Below the pieces are notes generated by a model that saw only the letters and a program-made list of their open reading frames with translations, was not told the DNA's origin and did no database searches. A DNA stretch of 64,000 nt from positions 19,191 through 83,190 of the forward strand of contig JBDTVE010000072.1 in assembly GCA_040007355.1 (NCBI GenBank), in the 5' to 3' direction. Shown here piece by piece: positions 35,375-43,822 of the stretch. The position numbers and the translations under genes are program-made. Positions within the stretch are counted from its first letter, which is position 1. Each line of letters begins with the position of its first letter. The DNA is from JACMLD01 sp040007355 (GTDB lineage Bacteria > Bacteroidota > Bacteroidia > Chitinophagales > Chitinophagaceae).

Positions 35375-36286
35375 ATGAAAAATATTTTAAGTTGGTGCGC
35401 CGCCTGTATTCTTTTTAGTGCGGCCCGTTCACAACAGGTTTTGCCCCTGTATACTTCGGTTATCCCAAACAGTAAGCCTGCAGAAAACCTGGAAAAAAGT
35501 GAGACAAAAGGGGGCGTACTGATCATTAGCAGGATTTCTATTCCTACGCTAACGGTGTACCTGCCGCAGCCGGCAGAATCAAATGGCACGGCCGTTATCA
35601 TATGCCCTGGCGGCGGTTATTATGTAAATGCAATGGCGAATGAGGGAACCGATGTGGCCAGGTTATTGGCCGCCAGGGGCGTGGCGGCTTTTGTATTAAA
35701 ATACCGGATACCCGAAGAACGAACCATGATGAATACCGCCATTGGCCCGCTGCAGGATGCACAACAGGCCATGATCCTAGTAAGGGGCAATGCAAAAAAA
35801 TGGAATATCAATCCCGGCCGAATCGGTATAATGGGTTTTTCGGCGGGAGGGCACCTGGCTTCCACGCTGGGCACCCATTATAAAAAGATACTGGTGGACA
35901 ATCCCGGATCTGTCAGTGTCGCCCCAAATTTTATGATACTGGTCTATCCCCTTATTACGGGAGACAGCCTGGTAAATAAAAAGGGCTCCCTGGACAAATT
36001 ATTAGGAAATCGTGCACCACAGGAACTGGTAGATGACTTTTCAAATGAGAAACAGGTAACGCCGGCAACAGCGCCTACTTTTATTACACAATCTACAGAC
36101 GACGGGCTGAATGTTTTAAACAGCATTGTATTTTACGAAGCGCTGGTAAAAAATAAAGTGCCTGCGGAGCTGCACCTCTACCAAAACGGCGGGCATGGCT
36201 ATGGCATGAATAATAAAACGACCCGCGACAAATGGATGGACCGCTGCCTGGCCTGGATGGATGCCAATGGATGGCTGAAGAAATGA
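35375..36286 (+). CDS. Exported alpha/beta-hydrolase, acetyl-xylan-esterase/XynB-like
   Basis: A 303-residue protein with signal peptide (MKNILSWCAACILFSAARSQ). The hydrolase domain has the loop AVIICPGGGYYVNAMANEG near residue 75, the nucleophile elbow IGIMGFSAGGHLASTLG near 150, and the acid in ITQSTDDGLN near 240. The His is in YQNGGHGYGMNN near 275. This arrangement matches the 'endo-1,4-beta-xylanase B' misnamed esterase group in polysaccharide-utilisation regions, which removes acetyl or other acyl groups from side chains. It fits with the other de-esterifying enzymes nearby. Confidence 0.83.
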   Translation: MKNILSWCAACILFSAARSQQVLPLYTSVIPNSKPAENLEKSETKGGVLIISRISIPTLTVYLPQPAESNGTAVIICPGGGYYVNAMANEGTDVARLLAARGVAAFVLKYRIPEERTMMNTAIGPLQDAQQAMILVRGNAKKWNINPGRIGIMGFSAGGHLASTLGTHYKKILVDNPGSVSVAPNFMILVYPLITGDSLVNKKGSLDKLLGNRAPQELVDDFSNEKQVTPATAPTFITQSTDDGLNVLNSIVFYEALVKNKVPAELHLYQNGGHGYGMNNKTTRDKWMDRCLAWMDANGWLKK

Positions 36287-36440
36287 GAAACCGGATTCTT
36301 TGGAAGACATCAGGTAAAATAAAGCGGAGTGCGTATATTAGCATGTCTTTCTGTGCATCACTGAGATCTCATACAACGAAACACGCCAATGAACATGTCA
36401 ACATTTGCTGTCAGGGCTTTTTACGCCGTTTGTTTATTTG
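36287..36440. other. Intergenic stretch before a gene remnant
   Basis: Frames here are short and in conflict. It may hold degraded upstream parts of the DUF2961-like gene whose tail follows, but I could not trace it with confidence. Confidence 0.3.
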
Positions 36441-36617
36441 ATGAGTGCGCTTCCTGTAATAATTCACCCACGCAACATGCAGAAACCGGGCTGGTATAGT
36501 GGTGGGCGTTATTTCCCTCTGCAGGATGATATTGTGTCTACCGTATTCTGGTACCAGACCGAACCACATGATCATTTCCCGGTGTTGCCTGGTAAGGACG
36601 GACTGGAGCTGAATTAG
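36441..36617 (+). pseudogene. C-terminal remnant of a DUF2961 family glycan-active protein
   Basis: A 58-codon fragment ending in TAG. It reads GGRYFPLQDDIVSTVFWYQ followed by TEPHDHFPVLP. This resembles the closing block of DUF2961 proteins (GRYLPLxDDIASVAYWYQ and a Pro-rich end), exported fructosidase or arabinan-related enzymes of ~350-400 residues. Only the last ~50 residues remain, with no signal peptide or body, so this is a truncated pseudogene. The stretch 36618-36856 after it holds no gene. Confidence 0.55.
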
Positions 36618-36856
36618 GAAAGCAGTGGGGTGACTGCCCGGAATTATTACGAAATAAATGATTCAGGGAATTATAACATTGAATGTTTTAACGCCCGCAG
36701 TGATCGTGATGTTTCCAGACAGGCCGGTAAGGAACATGCATGAATTGTTTTAACATTGCTTAACCTGTTCTGAACGGTTGCCTTATCGTTCATTCTTGAC
36801 GATGCCCTAAACTGATTGTCGGAGTATTTATTCATCATTTAAATAAATTGCTTTTC

Positions 36857-37747
36857 ATGAAAAAACAATTCTTTGGGATTTTAGGAATGGCAACCGCCGT
36901 ATTGCTGTTTGCCTCCTGTAGCAACAATCCATCCACCCAGGCGTCCGTAACAGACAGTACCCGGGCGACAGACAGCGGCGCCGCCGTAACCAGTAACTGG
37001 AAACTGGGCGTGCAGTTATGGACATTCCGCATGTTTAGTATGACGGATGCCTTGCAAAAAGTAGATAGCTGTGGTGTTAAATACGTGGAAGCGTTCTGGG
37101 GTCAGCCCCTTGGAGGCGATTCCAAAGAAAGTTTTGGAATACGCATGACCCAGGCCGGCCGGGATAAATTAAAGGGCCTGTTGAAATCGCACAATATACA
37201 AATGGTGGCCATGGGTGTTGTGTCACCCAAAACAAAGGAAGAATGGATCGATGCCTTTAAACTGGCAAAAGAATTTGATTTAAGTTATATAACCGCAGAA
37301 CCAAGAAAGGATCTCTGGGATTTTGTTGACAGTCTTGCGGGCGCATATGCCATCAAAATTGCCATTCACGATCATCCAAAACCCAATGCCTACTGGAGCC
37401 CTGATTCCGTGCTGGCAGCCATCAAGGGCCATTCCAATATCGGCTCCTGTGCCGACCTCGGTCATTGGGCACGCAATGGCTTGGATATTGTTGAATGTTT
37501 AAAGAAACTGGAAGGCCATATTTACGGCGTACACCTCAAAGACATCAAAACATTCGACAATCCAAAAGCAGCTGATACCGTGGTGGGAAAAGGGATTATC
37601 CAGTTTTCACCCATTTTTGCTGAATTGAAACGGCAGCAGTTTAAAGGAATGTTTTCTATCGAGCATGAATCAAACTGGTACCACAGCGTACCGGACGTTA
37701 TAGAAACAGTTAAGTTTTATAACAACGAAGTAGAAAAACTTAAATAA
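36857..37747 (+). CDS. Lipoprotein sugar phosphate isomerase/epimerase (TIM barrel)
   Basis: Begins with a lipoprotein signal, MKKQFFGILGMATAVLLFASC, with the Cys at residue 21, then a Ser/Thr linker. The barrel starts WKLGVQLWTFRMFS and continues through KYVEAFWGQPLG and IKIAIHDHPKPNAYW. GSCADLGHWARNGLD and VHLKDIKTFD contain the usual Asp/His metal ligands, with MFSIEHESNW at the end. It belongs to the xylose isomerase-like AP-endonuclease-2 superfamily, of which exported members are common in Bacteroidota sugar loci and lack assigned reactions. ATG 36857 gives a normal lipobox leader. Confidence 0.85.
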   Translation: MKKQFFGILGMATAVLLFASCSNNPSTQASVTDSTRATDSGAAVTSNWKLGVQLWTFRMFSMTDALQKVDSCGVKYVEAFWGQPLGGDSKESFGIRMTQAGRDKLKGLLKSHNIQMVAMGVVSPKTKEEWIDAFKLAKEFDLSYITAEPRKDLWDFVDSLAGAYAIKIAIHDHPKPNAYWSPDSVLAAIKGHSNIGSCADLGHWARNGLDIVECLKKLEGHIYGVHLKDIKTFDNPKAADTVVGKGIIQFSPIFAELKRQQFKGMFSIEHESNWYHSVPDVIETVKFYNNEVEKLK

Positions 37748-37849
37748 GGCACAGCTGGACAGACTAAGGTATGGTTGCCGGGTGAATGATTAATTTTACC
37801 CGGCAGCTTAACCTTTTGTGGTTGGCACGTAACTGCAAAACGCTTGTAT

Positions 37850-39769
37850 ATGAAACAGTCAGTTTTACTTTCTTTTATTTTTTTGTTTGCCATCAATACC
37901 CGGGCAGATATTGTATTGCCAAAAGTATTTACCGGCAATATGGTGTTGCAGCGTAATAAACCTGTAAAAATATGGGGCTGGGCAGATAAAGGCGAAAAGA
38001 TAACCGTACAATTCAATGGCCAGAAAATAAACACCCGGGCAGGTAAAGACGGCGACTGGCTGGTAACGCTACAACCAATGCACGAGGGCGGCCCTTATGA
38101 ACTGAAAATAACTGGCAGGAACAGCCTCGTTTTGCCAAATATACTGGTAGGCGATGTGTATATCTGCAGCGGTCAGTCAAATATGGAGTTTGTTTTAAAA
38201 AACGCCAACCATGCGGCCAAAGAAATAGCCGCCAGCAGCTATCCCAATATTCGGTTGTTTACGGTAAAAAAAGCGATGAGCTTTGCAGAACAAAAAGATG
38301 TAGCGGCAGCTGCATGGGAAGTTTGCGGACCATCAAGCTCCGGTGATTTCTCCGCCGTGGCTTATTTTTTTGCTAGAAAACTGGTTACCGATCTTAATAT
38401 TCCCATTGGGCTCATCCACAGTTCCTGGGGCGGCACCATTATAGAAGCCTGGACCAGTTGGGATATAATGTCAAAAACCGCCGAATATAGCAAAGTGGAT
38501 ATTGTTCAGATGGAAGCCAGCCGGGCGGAAATAGCAAAAAAGCATGCGGCATTTCAGGAAACTTTAAAAAACGACCGGGGAATTACGGAGCGTTGGTATG
38601 ATCCTGCGGCCCCTGTTACCGGTTGGAAAAATATACAACTGCCGCTGGCCTGGGAGCGAAGCGAAATTGGCAAAGCAGACGGCGTCGTATGGTTCAAAAA
38701 GGAATTTGACCTGCCGGCTTCATTCAACGGTAAAAAAGCAACCCTGAACCTTGGTCGCATTGATGAGAACGATGTTACATATATTAACGGCAAACAGGTG
38801 GGCGCAATAAACGGATGGAATACCGACCGTGTTTATGAACTGGATCCGTCCGTGCTGACAACTGGCAGGAATACCATCATTATAAAAGTTACCAATGATG
38901 CAGGCGGCGGCGGACTGAATGGCAAACCTGAACAATTGTTTTTGGCACAGGGCACACAAAAAATCGGCCTTGCAGGTAGTTGGCAATACAAGGTCTCCAC
39001 GCTTAATACCGGTTTTGGCCTTGCCCACAGCAGCCCCAATTCGTTTCCTTCCCAGTTATACAATGCCATGATAGCACCATTACTGAAGTTTTCCATTGCG
39101 GGCGTCATCTGGTACCAGGGAGAATCCAATACCGGCGCGGCTTTTGCCTATCGGACCCAGTTCCCCAGTATGATCAATAACTGGCGCACCAAATGGGCCG
39201 ATTCATTCCCGTTCTTCTGGGTGCAGCTAGCCAATGTTGGGAAGGCAGATTCCCTGCCGGTGCCGAGTGACTGGGCCGAACTAAGAGAAGCGCAGAACAG
39301 GACCCTGCAGCTACCCCAAACAGGAGAGGCGGTTATTATTGATATTGGTGAAGCGGGTGATGTACACCCGAAAAACAAACAGGATGTGGGATACAGGTTG
39401 GCGTTAGCCGCTGAGAAAGTTGCTTATGGCAGGGATATCGTTTATTCCGGCCCGGTTTACCAGTCTATGAAAACTGACGGCAACAAAATAATCCTGCGTT
39501 TTACCAATACGGGCAGCGGTCTGCTGGCAAAAGATAAATACGGTTACCTGAAAGGGTTTGCCATTGCCGGTAGCGACCAGCATTTTGTTTGGGCCCAGGC
39601 TTTTATTGATGGGGATAATATAATAGTATCTTCCGATGCAGTAAAACAGCCTGTAGCAGTCAGGTATGCCTGGAGCAATAACCCGGATGATGCAGACCTG
39701 TATAATAAAGAAGGATTGCCTGCATCTCCTTTTCGCACGGATAGCTGGAAAGGAATAACAGAGAAATAG
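37850..39769 (+). CDS. Sialate O-acetylesterase family protein
   Basis: A 639-residue exported SGNH-type esterase. The leader MKQSVLLSFIFLFAINTRA is followed by the family start DIVLPKVFTGNMVLQRNKPVKIWGWA. The nucleophile block is ICSGQSNMEFVL near residue 105. The block VIWYQGESNTG lies near 420, and the catalytic Asp/His pair is in GDVHPKNKQD near 505. Between about 250 and 360 there is a galactose-binding-like jelly roll (VVWFKKEFDLPASFNGKKA). Such enzymes remove 9-O-acetyl from sialic acid, and in plant-glycan loci act on acetylated rhamnogalacturonan or xylan. Confidence 0.9.
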   Translation: MKQSVLLSFIFLFAINTRADIVLPKVFTGNMVLQRNKPVKIWGWADKGEKITVQFNGQKINTRAGKDGDWLVTLQPMHEGGPYELKITGRNSLVLPNILVGDVYICSGQSNMEFVLKNANHAAKEIAASSYPNIRLFTVKKAMSFAEQKDVAAAAWEVCGPSSSGDFSAVAYFFARKLVTDLNIPIGLIHSSWGGTIIEAWTSWDIMSKTAEYSKVDIVQMEASRAEIAKKHAAFQETLKNDRGITERWYDPAAPVTGWKNIQLPLAWERSEIGKADGVVWFKKEFDLPASFNGKKATLNLGRIDENDVTYINGKQVGAINGWNTDRVYELDPSVLTTGRNTIIIKVTNDAGGGGLNGKPEQLFLAQGTQKIGLAGSWQYKVSTLNTGFGLAHSSPNSFPSQLYNAMIAPLLKFSIAGVIWYQGESNTGAAFAYRTQFPSMINNWRTKWADSFPFFWVQLANVGKADSLPVPSDWAELREAQNRTLQLPQTGEAVIIDIGEAGDVHPKNKQDVGYRLALAAEKVAYGRDIVYSGPVYQSMKTDGNKIILRFTNTGSGLLAKDKYGYLKGFAIAGSDQHFVWAQAFIDGDNIIVSSDAVKQPVAVRYAWSNNPDDADLYNKEGLPASPFRTDSWKGITEK

Positions 39770-39873
39770 CCGCTGGGTTTTAGCGGGATAATAACCGCAT
39801 GCTGATCAGCCCGGGAAGTTGCCGGCTTTAGGCCATTAGCTGGAAAACCCTTTATATCAAAACACAAACTGTC

Positions 39874-42093
39874 ATGCCCAAGCATCGATTTTTGATTGCC
39901 GCAACCAGCGTATCACCCACCGCAAAAAAGACAAAAATTTTTATTGCGGTTGTGTTGGTGACCACGTTTTATCTGTGTGGTTGCCAATCCAGAAAAGAAT
40001 ATACTTCCTGGCCGCAATACAAGGGGTCAAACGAAAATATTCATTACTCCTCCCTTACACAGGTAGATACCGCCAACGTAAAACAATTGCAGGTTGCCTG
40101 GGAATACCACACCGGGGATGCAGACACCGCCAACCATTCCCAGATACAATGCAATCCCATTATCGTTAACGGCATCATCTATGGGGTATCGCCAAAAATG
40201 AAATTGTTTGCAGCCGATGCAAGAACAGGAAAACAGCAATGGGCGTTCAATCCATTTGATTCCATGACCAGCGATAAACGCAATTTTTTTATCCTTAATA
40301 ACTCAAGGGGCGTTAGCTACTGGTCTGATGGGGCCAATGACAAAAGAATATTTTATACCGCGGGTTCCGATCTGTATTGTGTGGATGCCATCAGCGGTAA
40401 AACAATACCGGCTTTTGGCAATAACGGCAAACTGGATCTCCATGAAGGGCTTGACCGCGATGACCTGAAAGACCTGTTTGTGACGGCAACTTCACCACCC
40501 ATCATCTTTGACAGTTTATTGATAATAGGAACCCGGGTAGACGAGGGGCAACACGCCGCGCCGGGCCATATACGTGCATTTGATGCCCGAACCGGTAAAC
40601 GGGTATGGATATTTCATACCATTCCGCAACCGGGCGAAGACGGCTACAGTACCTGGGAAGACAGCACCGCGTATAAATTTACGGGAGGCGCCAATGCCTG
40701 GGGTGGTTTTAGCCTGGATAAGAAAAGGGGTATCGTTTTTGCCAGCACGGGTTCTGCCTCTTATGACTGGTATGGCGGCAAGCGGTTGGGGAATGATCTT
40801 TTTGCCAACTGCGTATTGGCGTTAGATGCCGCTACCGGCAAACTGATATGGCATTTCCAGAGTATTCACCATGATGTTTGGGACCGCGATATACCTTCGG
40901 CACCTATGCTGGTAACCCTTGATAAAGAAGGAAAGAAAACAGATGCCGTGGCGGTTGCAACCAAAACCGGTTTTATTTATGTATTTGAGCGGGCAACCGG
41001 CAAACCCGTGTACAATATAGCCGAAGTGCCGGTACCGGTTGCCACCGATTTGGCCGGTGAAAAATTGTCACCCACACAACCTCATCCCACTGCCCTGGCA
41101 CCCTTTACCCGTCAGTTGTTTACCGGAAAAGACATCAACCCACTGTTGCCCGATTCTTCTTATCAGGAAATAAAAAAACGGCTTGCTTTTTATAAATCTG
41201 ATAATATGTTCAACCCGCCGTCTTTACAAGGCACCGTGGTTTTTCCCGGTCTCGACGGCGGCGCGGAGTGGGGCGGCCCTTCTTTTGACCCCGAAACCGG
41301 TGTATTATATGTGAACGCAAACGAAATGGCCTGGGTTATACAGGCAAAACCAGTTAGCAATACCACTACTGCCCGCGAAAATTACCTGCAGGCAGGTCAA
41401 AAACTTTACCAGGCCAATTGCATGACCTGCCATGGCCCGGAAAGAAAGGGGTCTGGCAATTTTCCTTCGCTGATAAACATTAAAAACAAGTATCCGTCCG
41501 GGGCATTCGATACCCTGTTGCAGTCGGGCAGAAGGATGATGCCGGCCTTCCGCCAGCTAAATGAAATAGAAAGAAAAGCCCTTGCCTCCTTTGTGCTGGA
41601 CAATAAGGATAAAACAAAAAAGTTTGTTGACAGCAGCCGGAAAAAAGACCCGCGTTTTACATCGCCTTATTCCATAACCGGGTACAATAAATTTCTAAGC
41701 AAAGAAGGTTACCCCGCCATTGCACCGCCCTGGGGAACCATCAGCGCCCTTAACCTGAATACCGGCAATTATATATGGAAAAAAGCATTGGGAAATGACC
41801 CTGAATTTTCAGCAGGCAGCAAAATTCCTACGGGTACGGAAAACTATGGCGCATCGGTGGTAACCGCCGGCGGCCTCCTGTTTATTGCTGCCGCAAAGGA
41901 TGGCAAGTTCCGCGCGTTTAATAAATCCAATGGTCAGCTCTTATGGGAAACAGCGCTCCCGGCGCCCGGCTTTGCCACACCTGCCATATACGAACTGGAG
42001 GGTAAGGAATATATCGTGATTGCCTGCGGCGGGGGTAAAATGAAAACAGTATCGGGAGATAGTTATATTGCTTTTGCTCTGCCAGGCAAATAA
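39874..42093 (+). CDS. PQQ-dependent dehydrogenase with internal cytochrome c domain
   Basis: A 739-residue lipoprotein (VVLVTTFYLCGC, Cys near 37). Beta-propeller blades of quinoprotein alcohol/glucose dehydrogenases follow: VDTANVKQLQVAWEYHTGD, WGGFSLDKKRGIVFASTGS, and LIWHFQSIHHDVWDRDIPSAP near 340. A c-type haem domain, KLYQANCMTCHGPERKGSG near 510 with a Met in RRMMPAF, is inserted between blades and not appended at the end. The propeller then resumes (GTISALNLNTGNYIWKKAL). It would oxidise a sugar or alcohol in the periplasm and pass electrons through the haem to the respiratory chain. No PQQ-biosynthesis gene is nearby. The substrate is probably a sugar, given the neighbours. Confidence 0.87.
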   Translation: MPKHRFLIAATSVSPTAKKTKIFIAVVLVTTFYLCGCQSRKEYTSWPQYKGSNENIHYSSLTQVDTANVKQLQVAWEYHTGDADTANHSQIQCNPIIVNGIIYGVSPKMKLFAADARTGKQQWAFNPFDSMTSDKRNFFILNNSRGVSYWSDGANDKRIFYTAGSDLYCVDAISGKTIPAFGNNGKLDLHEGLDRDDLKDLFVTATSPPIIFDSLLIIGTRVDEGQHAAPGHIRAFDARTGKRVWIFHTIPQPGEDGYSTWEDSTAYKFTGGANAWGGFSLDKKRGIVFASTGSASYDWYGGKRLGNDLFANCVLALDAATGKLIWHFQSIHHDVWDRDIPSAPMLVTLDKEGKKTDAVAVATKTGFIYVFERATGKPVYNIAEVPVPVATDLAGEKLSPTQPHPTALAPFTRQLFTGKDINPLLPDSSYQEIKKRLAFYKSDNMFNPPSLQGTVVFPGLDGGAEWGGPSFDPETGVLYVNANEMAWVIQAKPVSNTTTARENYLQAGQKLYQANCMTCHGPERKGSGNFPSLINIKNKYPSGAFDTLLQSGRRMMPAFRQLNEIERKALASFVLDNKDKTKKFVDSSRKKDPRFTSPYSITGYNKFLSKEGYPAIAPPWGTISALNLNTGNYIWKKALGNDPEFSAGSKIPTGTENYGASVVTAGGLLFIAAAKDGKFRAFNKSNGQLLWETALPAPGFATPAIYELEGKEYIVIACGGGKMKTVSGDSYIAFALPGK

Positions 42094-42112
42094 CAACTTT
42101 AAAAATTAGCGT

Positions 42113-43474
42113 ATGCGTAAAACAGGGCTTTCTGTATTGTTTCTACTAACGCTGTTGCTTAATGCCGCATCGCAGTTTTCCATCAGTAGTAATCACCACT
42201 ACCTGCTGAAAAACGGCCAGCCTTTTTTCTGGCTGGGTGATACCGCCTGGGAATTGTTTCATCGGCTTAACCGGGAGGAAGCAGACCAATACCTTAAACG
42301 CCGTAGTGAACAGGGCTTTACGGTAATACAGGCCGTGGTGCTGGCAGAATTGGACGGCTTGCACACGCCCAATGCAAATGGCGACCTGCCCCTGCAGGAT
42401 GATGATCCCGCAAAGCCAAATGAGAAATATTTTGCTATGGTGGATGATATCATCAGCAAAGCAGACGCTTATCATTTAACCATTGCCTTGTTACCCACCT
42501 GGGGAGACAAGGTATTTAAAGACAAATGGGGCATGGGGCCTGAAATTTTTAATGAGCAGAATGCAGCCGTTTTTGCAAGATGGCTGGCAAAACGCTATAA
42601 AGACAAAACCAATATCATCTGGATATTGGGGGGCGACCGCGTACCGCGCAATGAAAGCGATATTGCCATCTGGCGTGCCATGGGCATGGCTATCATGAAA
42701 GAAACCGGCGGCAGGGCCATTATCAGCTATCATTCGCAGCCCAATTTGACCGGGTCGGCCGCCTGGTTTTCAAAAGAGCCGTGGTTTGCGTTTAATATTT
42801 TCCAGAACGGCCATTGCCGCGATGTAGACAATTACGAAAAGATCCTGGATGCATGGAACAGCCTGCCGGCACTACCGGTTATAGATGCCGAACCCATTTA
42901 CGAAGACCATCCCGTTTGCTTTAATGCAAAAGACCTGGGCATATCCAGCGCGTACGATGTTCGGAAATATGCATACCTGGATTTGTTTGCCGGCGCATTC
43001 GGCCATACCTATGGATGTCATGACGTATGGCAAATGTATTCGCCTAAACAAAAACCGGTAAACGGTCCGCATTTTTACTGGTACGATGCGCTGGAACTAC
43101 CCGGTGTCGCCCAAATGCTTTTTGTAAAAAACCTGCTGGAATCATATCCGCTGACGGACCGGATACCCGACCAGTCATTGATAATAGAAAATAACAATAC
43201 GGCTTCCGAAAGAATACAGGCTACCAGGGGCAATGATTATTTGTTTGTATACACGGTTGCGGGCAAGCCCTTTACGGTAAAGATGGGGAAGATTGAGGGA
43301 AAACAATTGCGGGCTTACTGGTACAACCCGCGCAACGGCAAAACAACGGACCTGGCTGCTGTGGAAAATACCGGGAGTAAAAAATTTTCTCCGCCGTCCG
43401 TTGGCTACGGGCAGGACTGGGTACTGGTGCTGGACAATGCAGAAAGAAAATATCCAAAACCGGGTTTGTCCTAG
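42113..43474 (+). CDS. GH140-like glycoside hydrolase (DUF4038)
   Basis: Exported (MRKTGLSVLFLLTLLLNAAS), 453 residues. The DUF4038 domain runs from FSISSNHHYLLKNGQPFFWLGDTAW through NIIWILGGDRVPRNESD near residue 180 and VIDAEPIYEDHPVCF near 265, then a small C-terminal beta domain with RGNDYLFVYTVAGKPF. The Asp in GGDR and the Glu in DAEPIYE sit where GH140 apiosidase catalytic residues are expected. GH140 removes apiose-linked side chains in rhamnogalacturonan II. Assignment to this exact activity is by family resemblance. Confidence 0.82.
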   Translation: MRKTGLSVLFLLTLLLNAASQFSISSNHHYLLKNGQPFFWLGDTAWELFHRLNREEADQYLKRRSEQGFTVIQAVVLAELDGLHTPNANGDLPLQDDDPAKPNEKYFAMVDDIISKADAYHLTIALLPTWGDKVFKDKWGMGPEIFNEQNAAVFARWLAKRYKDKTNIIWILGGDRVPRNESDIAIWRAMGMAIMKETGGRAIISYHSQPNLTGSAAWFSKEPWFAFNIFQNGHCRDVDNYEKILDAWNSLPALPVIDAEPIYEDHPVCFNAKDLGISSAYDVRKYAYLDLFAGAFGHTYGCHDVWQMYSPKQKPVNGPHFYWYDALELPGVAQMLFVKNLLESYPLTDRIPDQSLIIENNNTASERIQATRGNDYLFVYTVAGKPFTVKMGKIEGKQLRAYWYNPRNGKTTDLAAVENTGSKKFSPPSVGYGQDWVLVLDNAERKYPKPGLS

Positions 43475-43822
43475 CGTGACCGAGGCAAGACATCGGTAAA
43501 AAGCTGTATTTTCCCACCGGGAAGCCCAAAAAATACCGGCATTGCAAGAATCAGCCATAACTGCCTGCTGGCCCGGGTTGCCCCTGGTTAACCCCGGGTG
43601 GGTCCAGGTGTCAATGAAAACGGACTAAAAACCCATTCGTTTTGGCTATAGGGGAAAGGCTCACGGTGGCGCTCACCCCAAAATATGGACGACCGGGCTA
43701 CGTGATTGGAGGGGCATGAAGCGCCAGCTGTTGCATGCCCGTTGCAGTATAAGGGAGTGACACAAGAATGCTGACCACAGAACAACTGACCACGGAATAA
43801 TTATTAAATATAAATTGCCATT
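43475..43822. other. Intergenic stretch before the GH78 gene, no supported gene
   Basis: About 350 bases with no consistent frame. A near repeat occurs just before the GH78 start: CTGACCACAGAA and CTGACCACGGAA (about 43769-43797). It probably carries the GH78 promoter. Confidence 0.4.
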
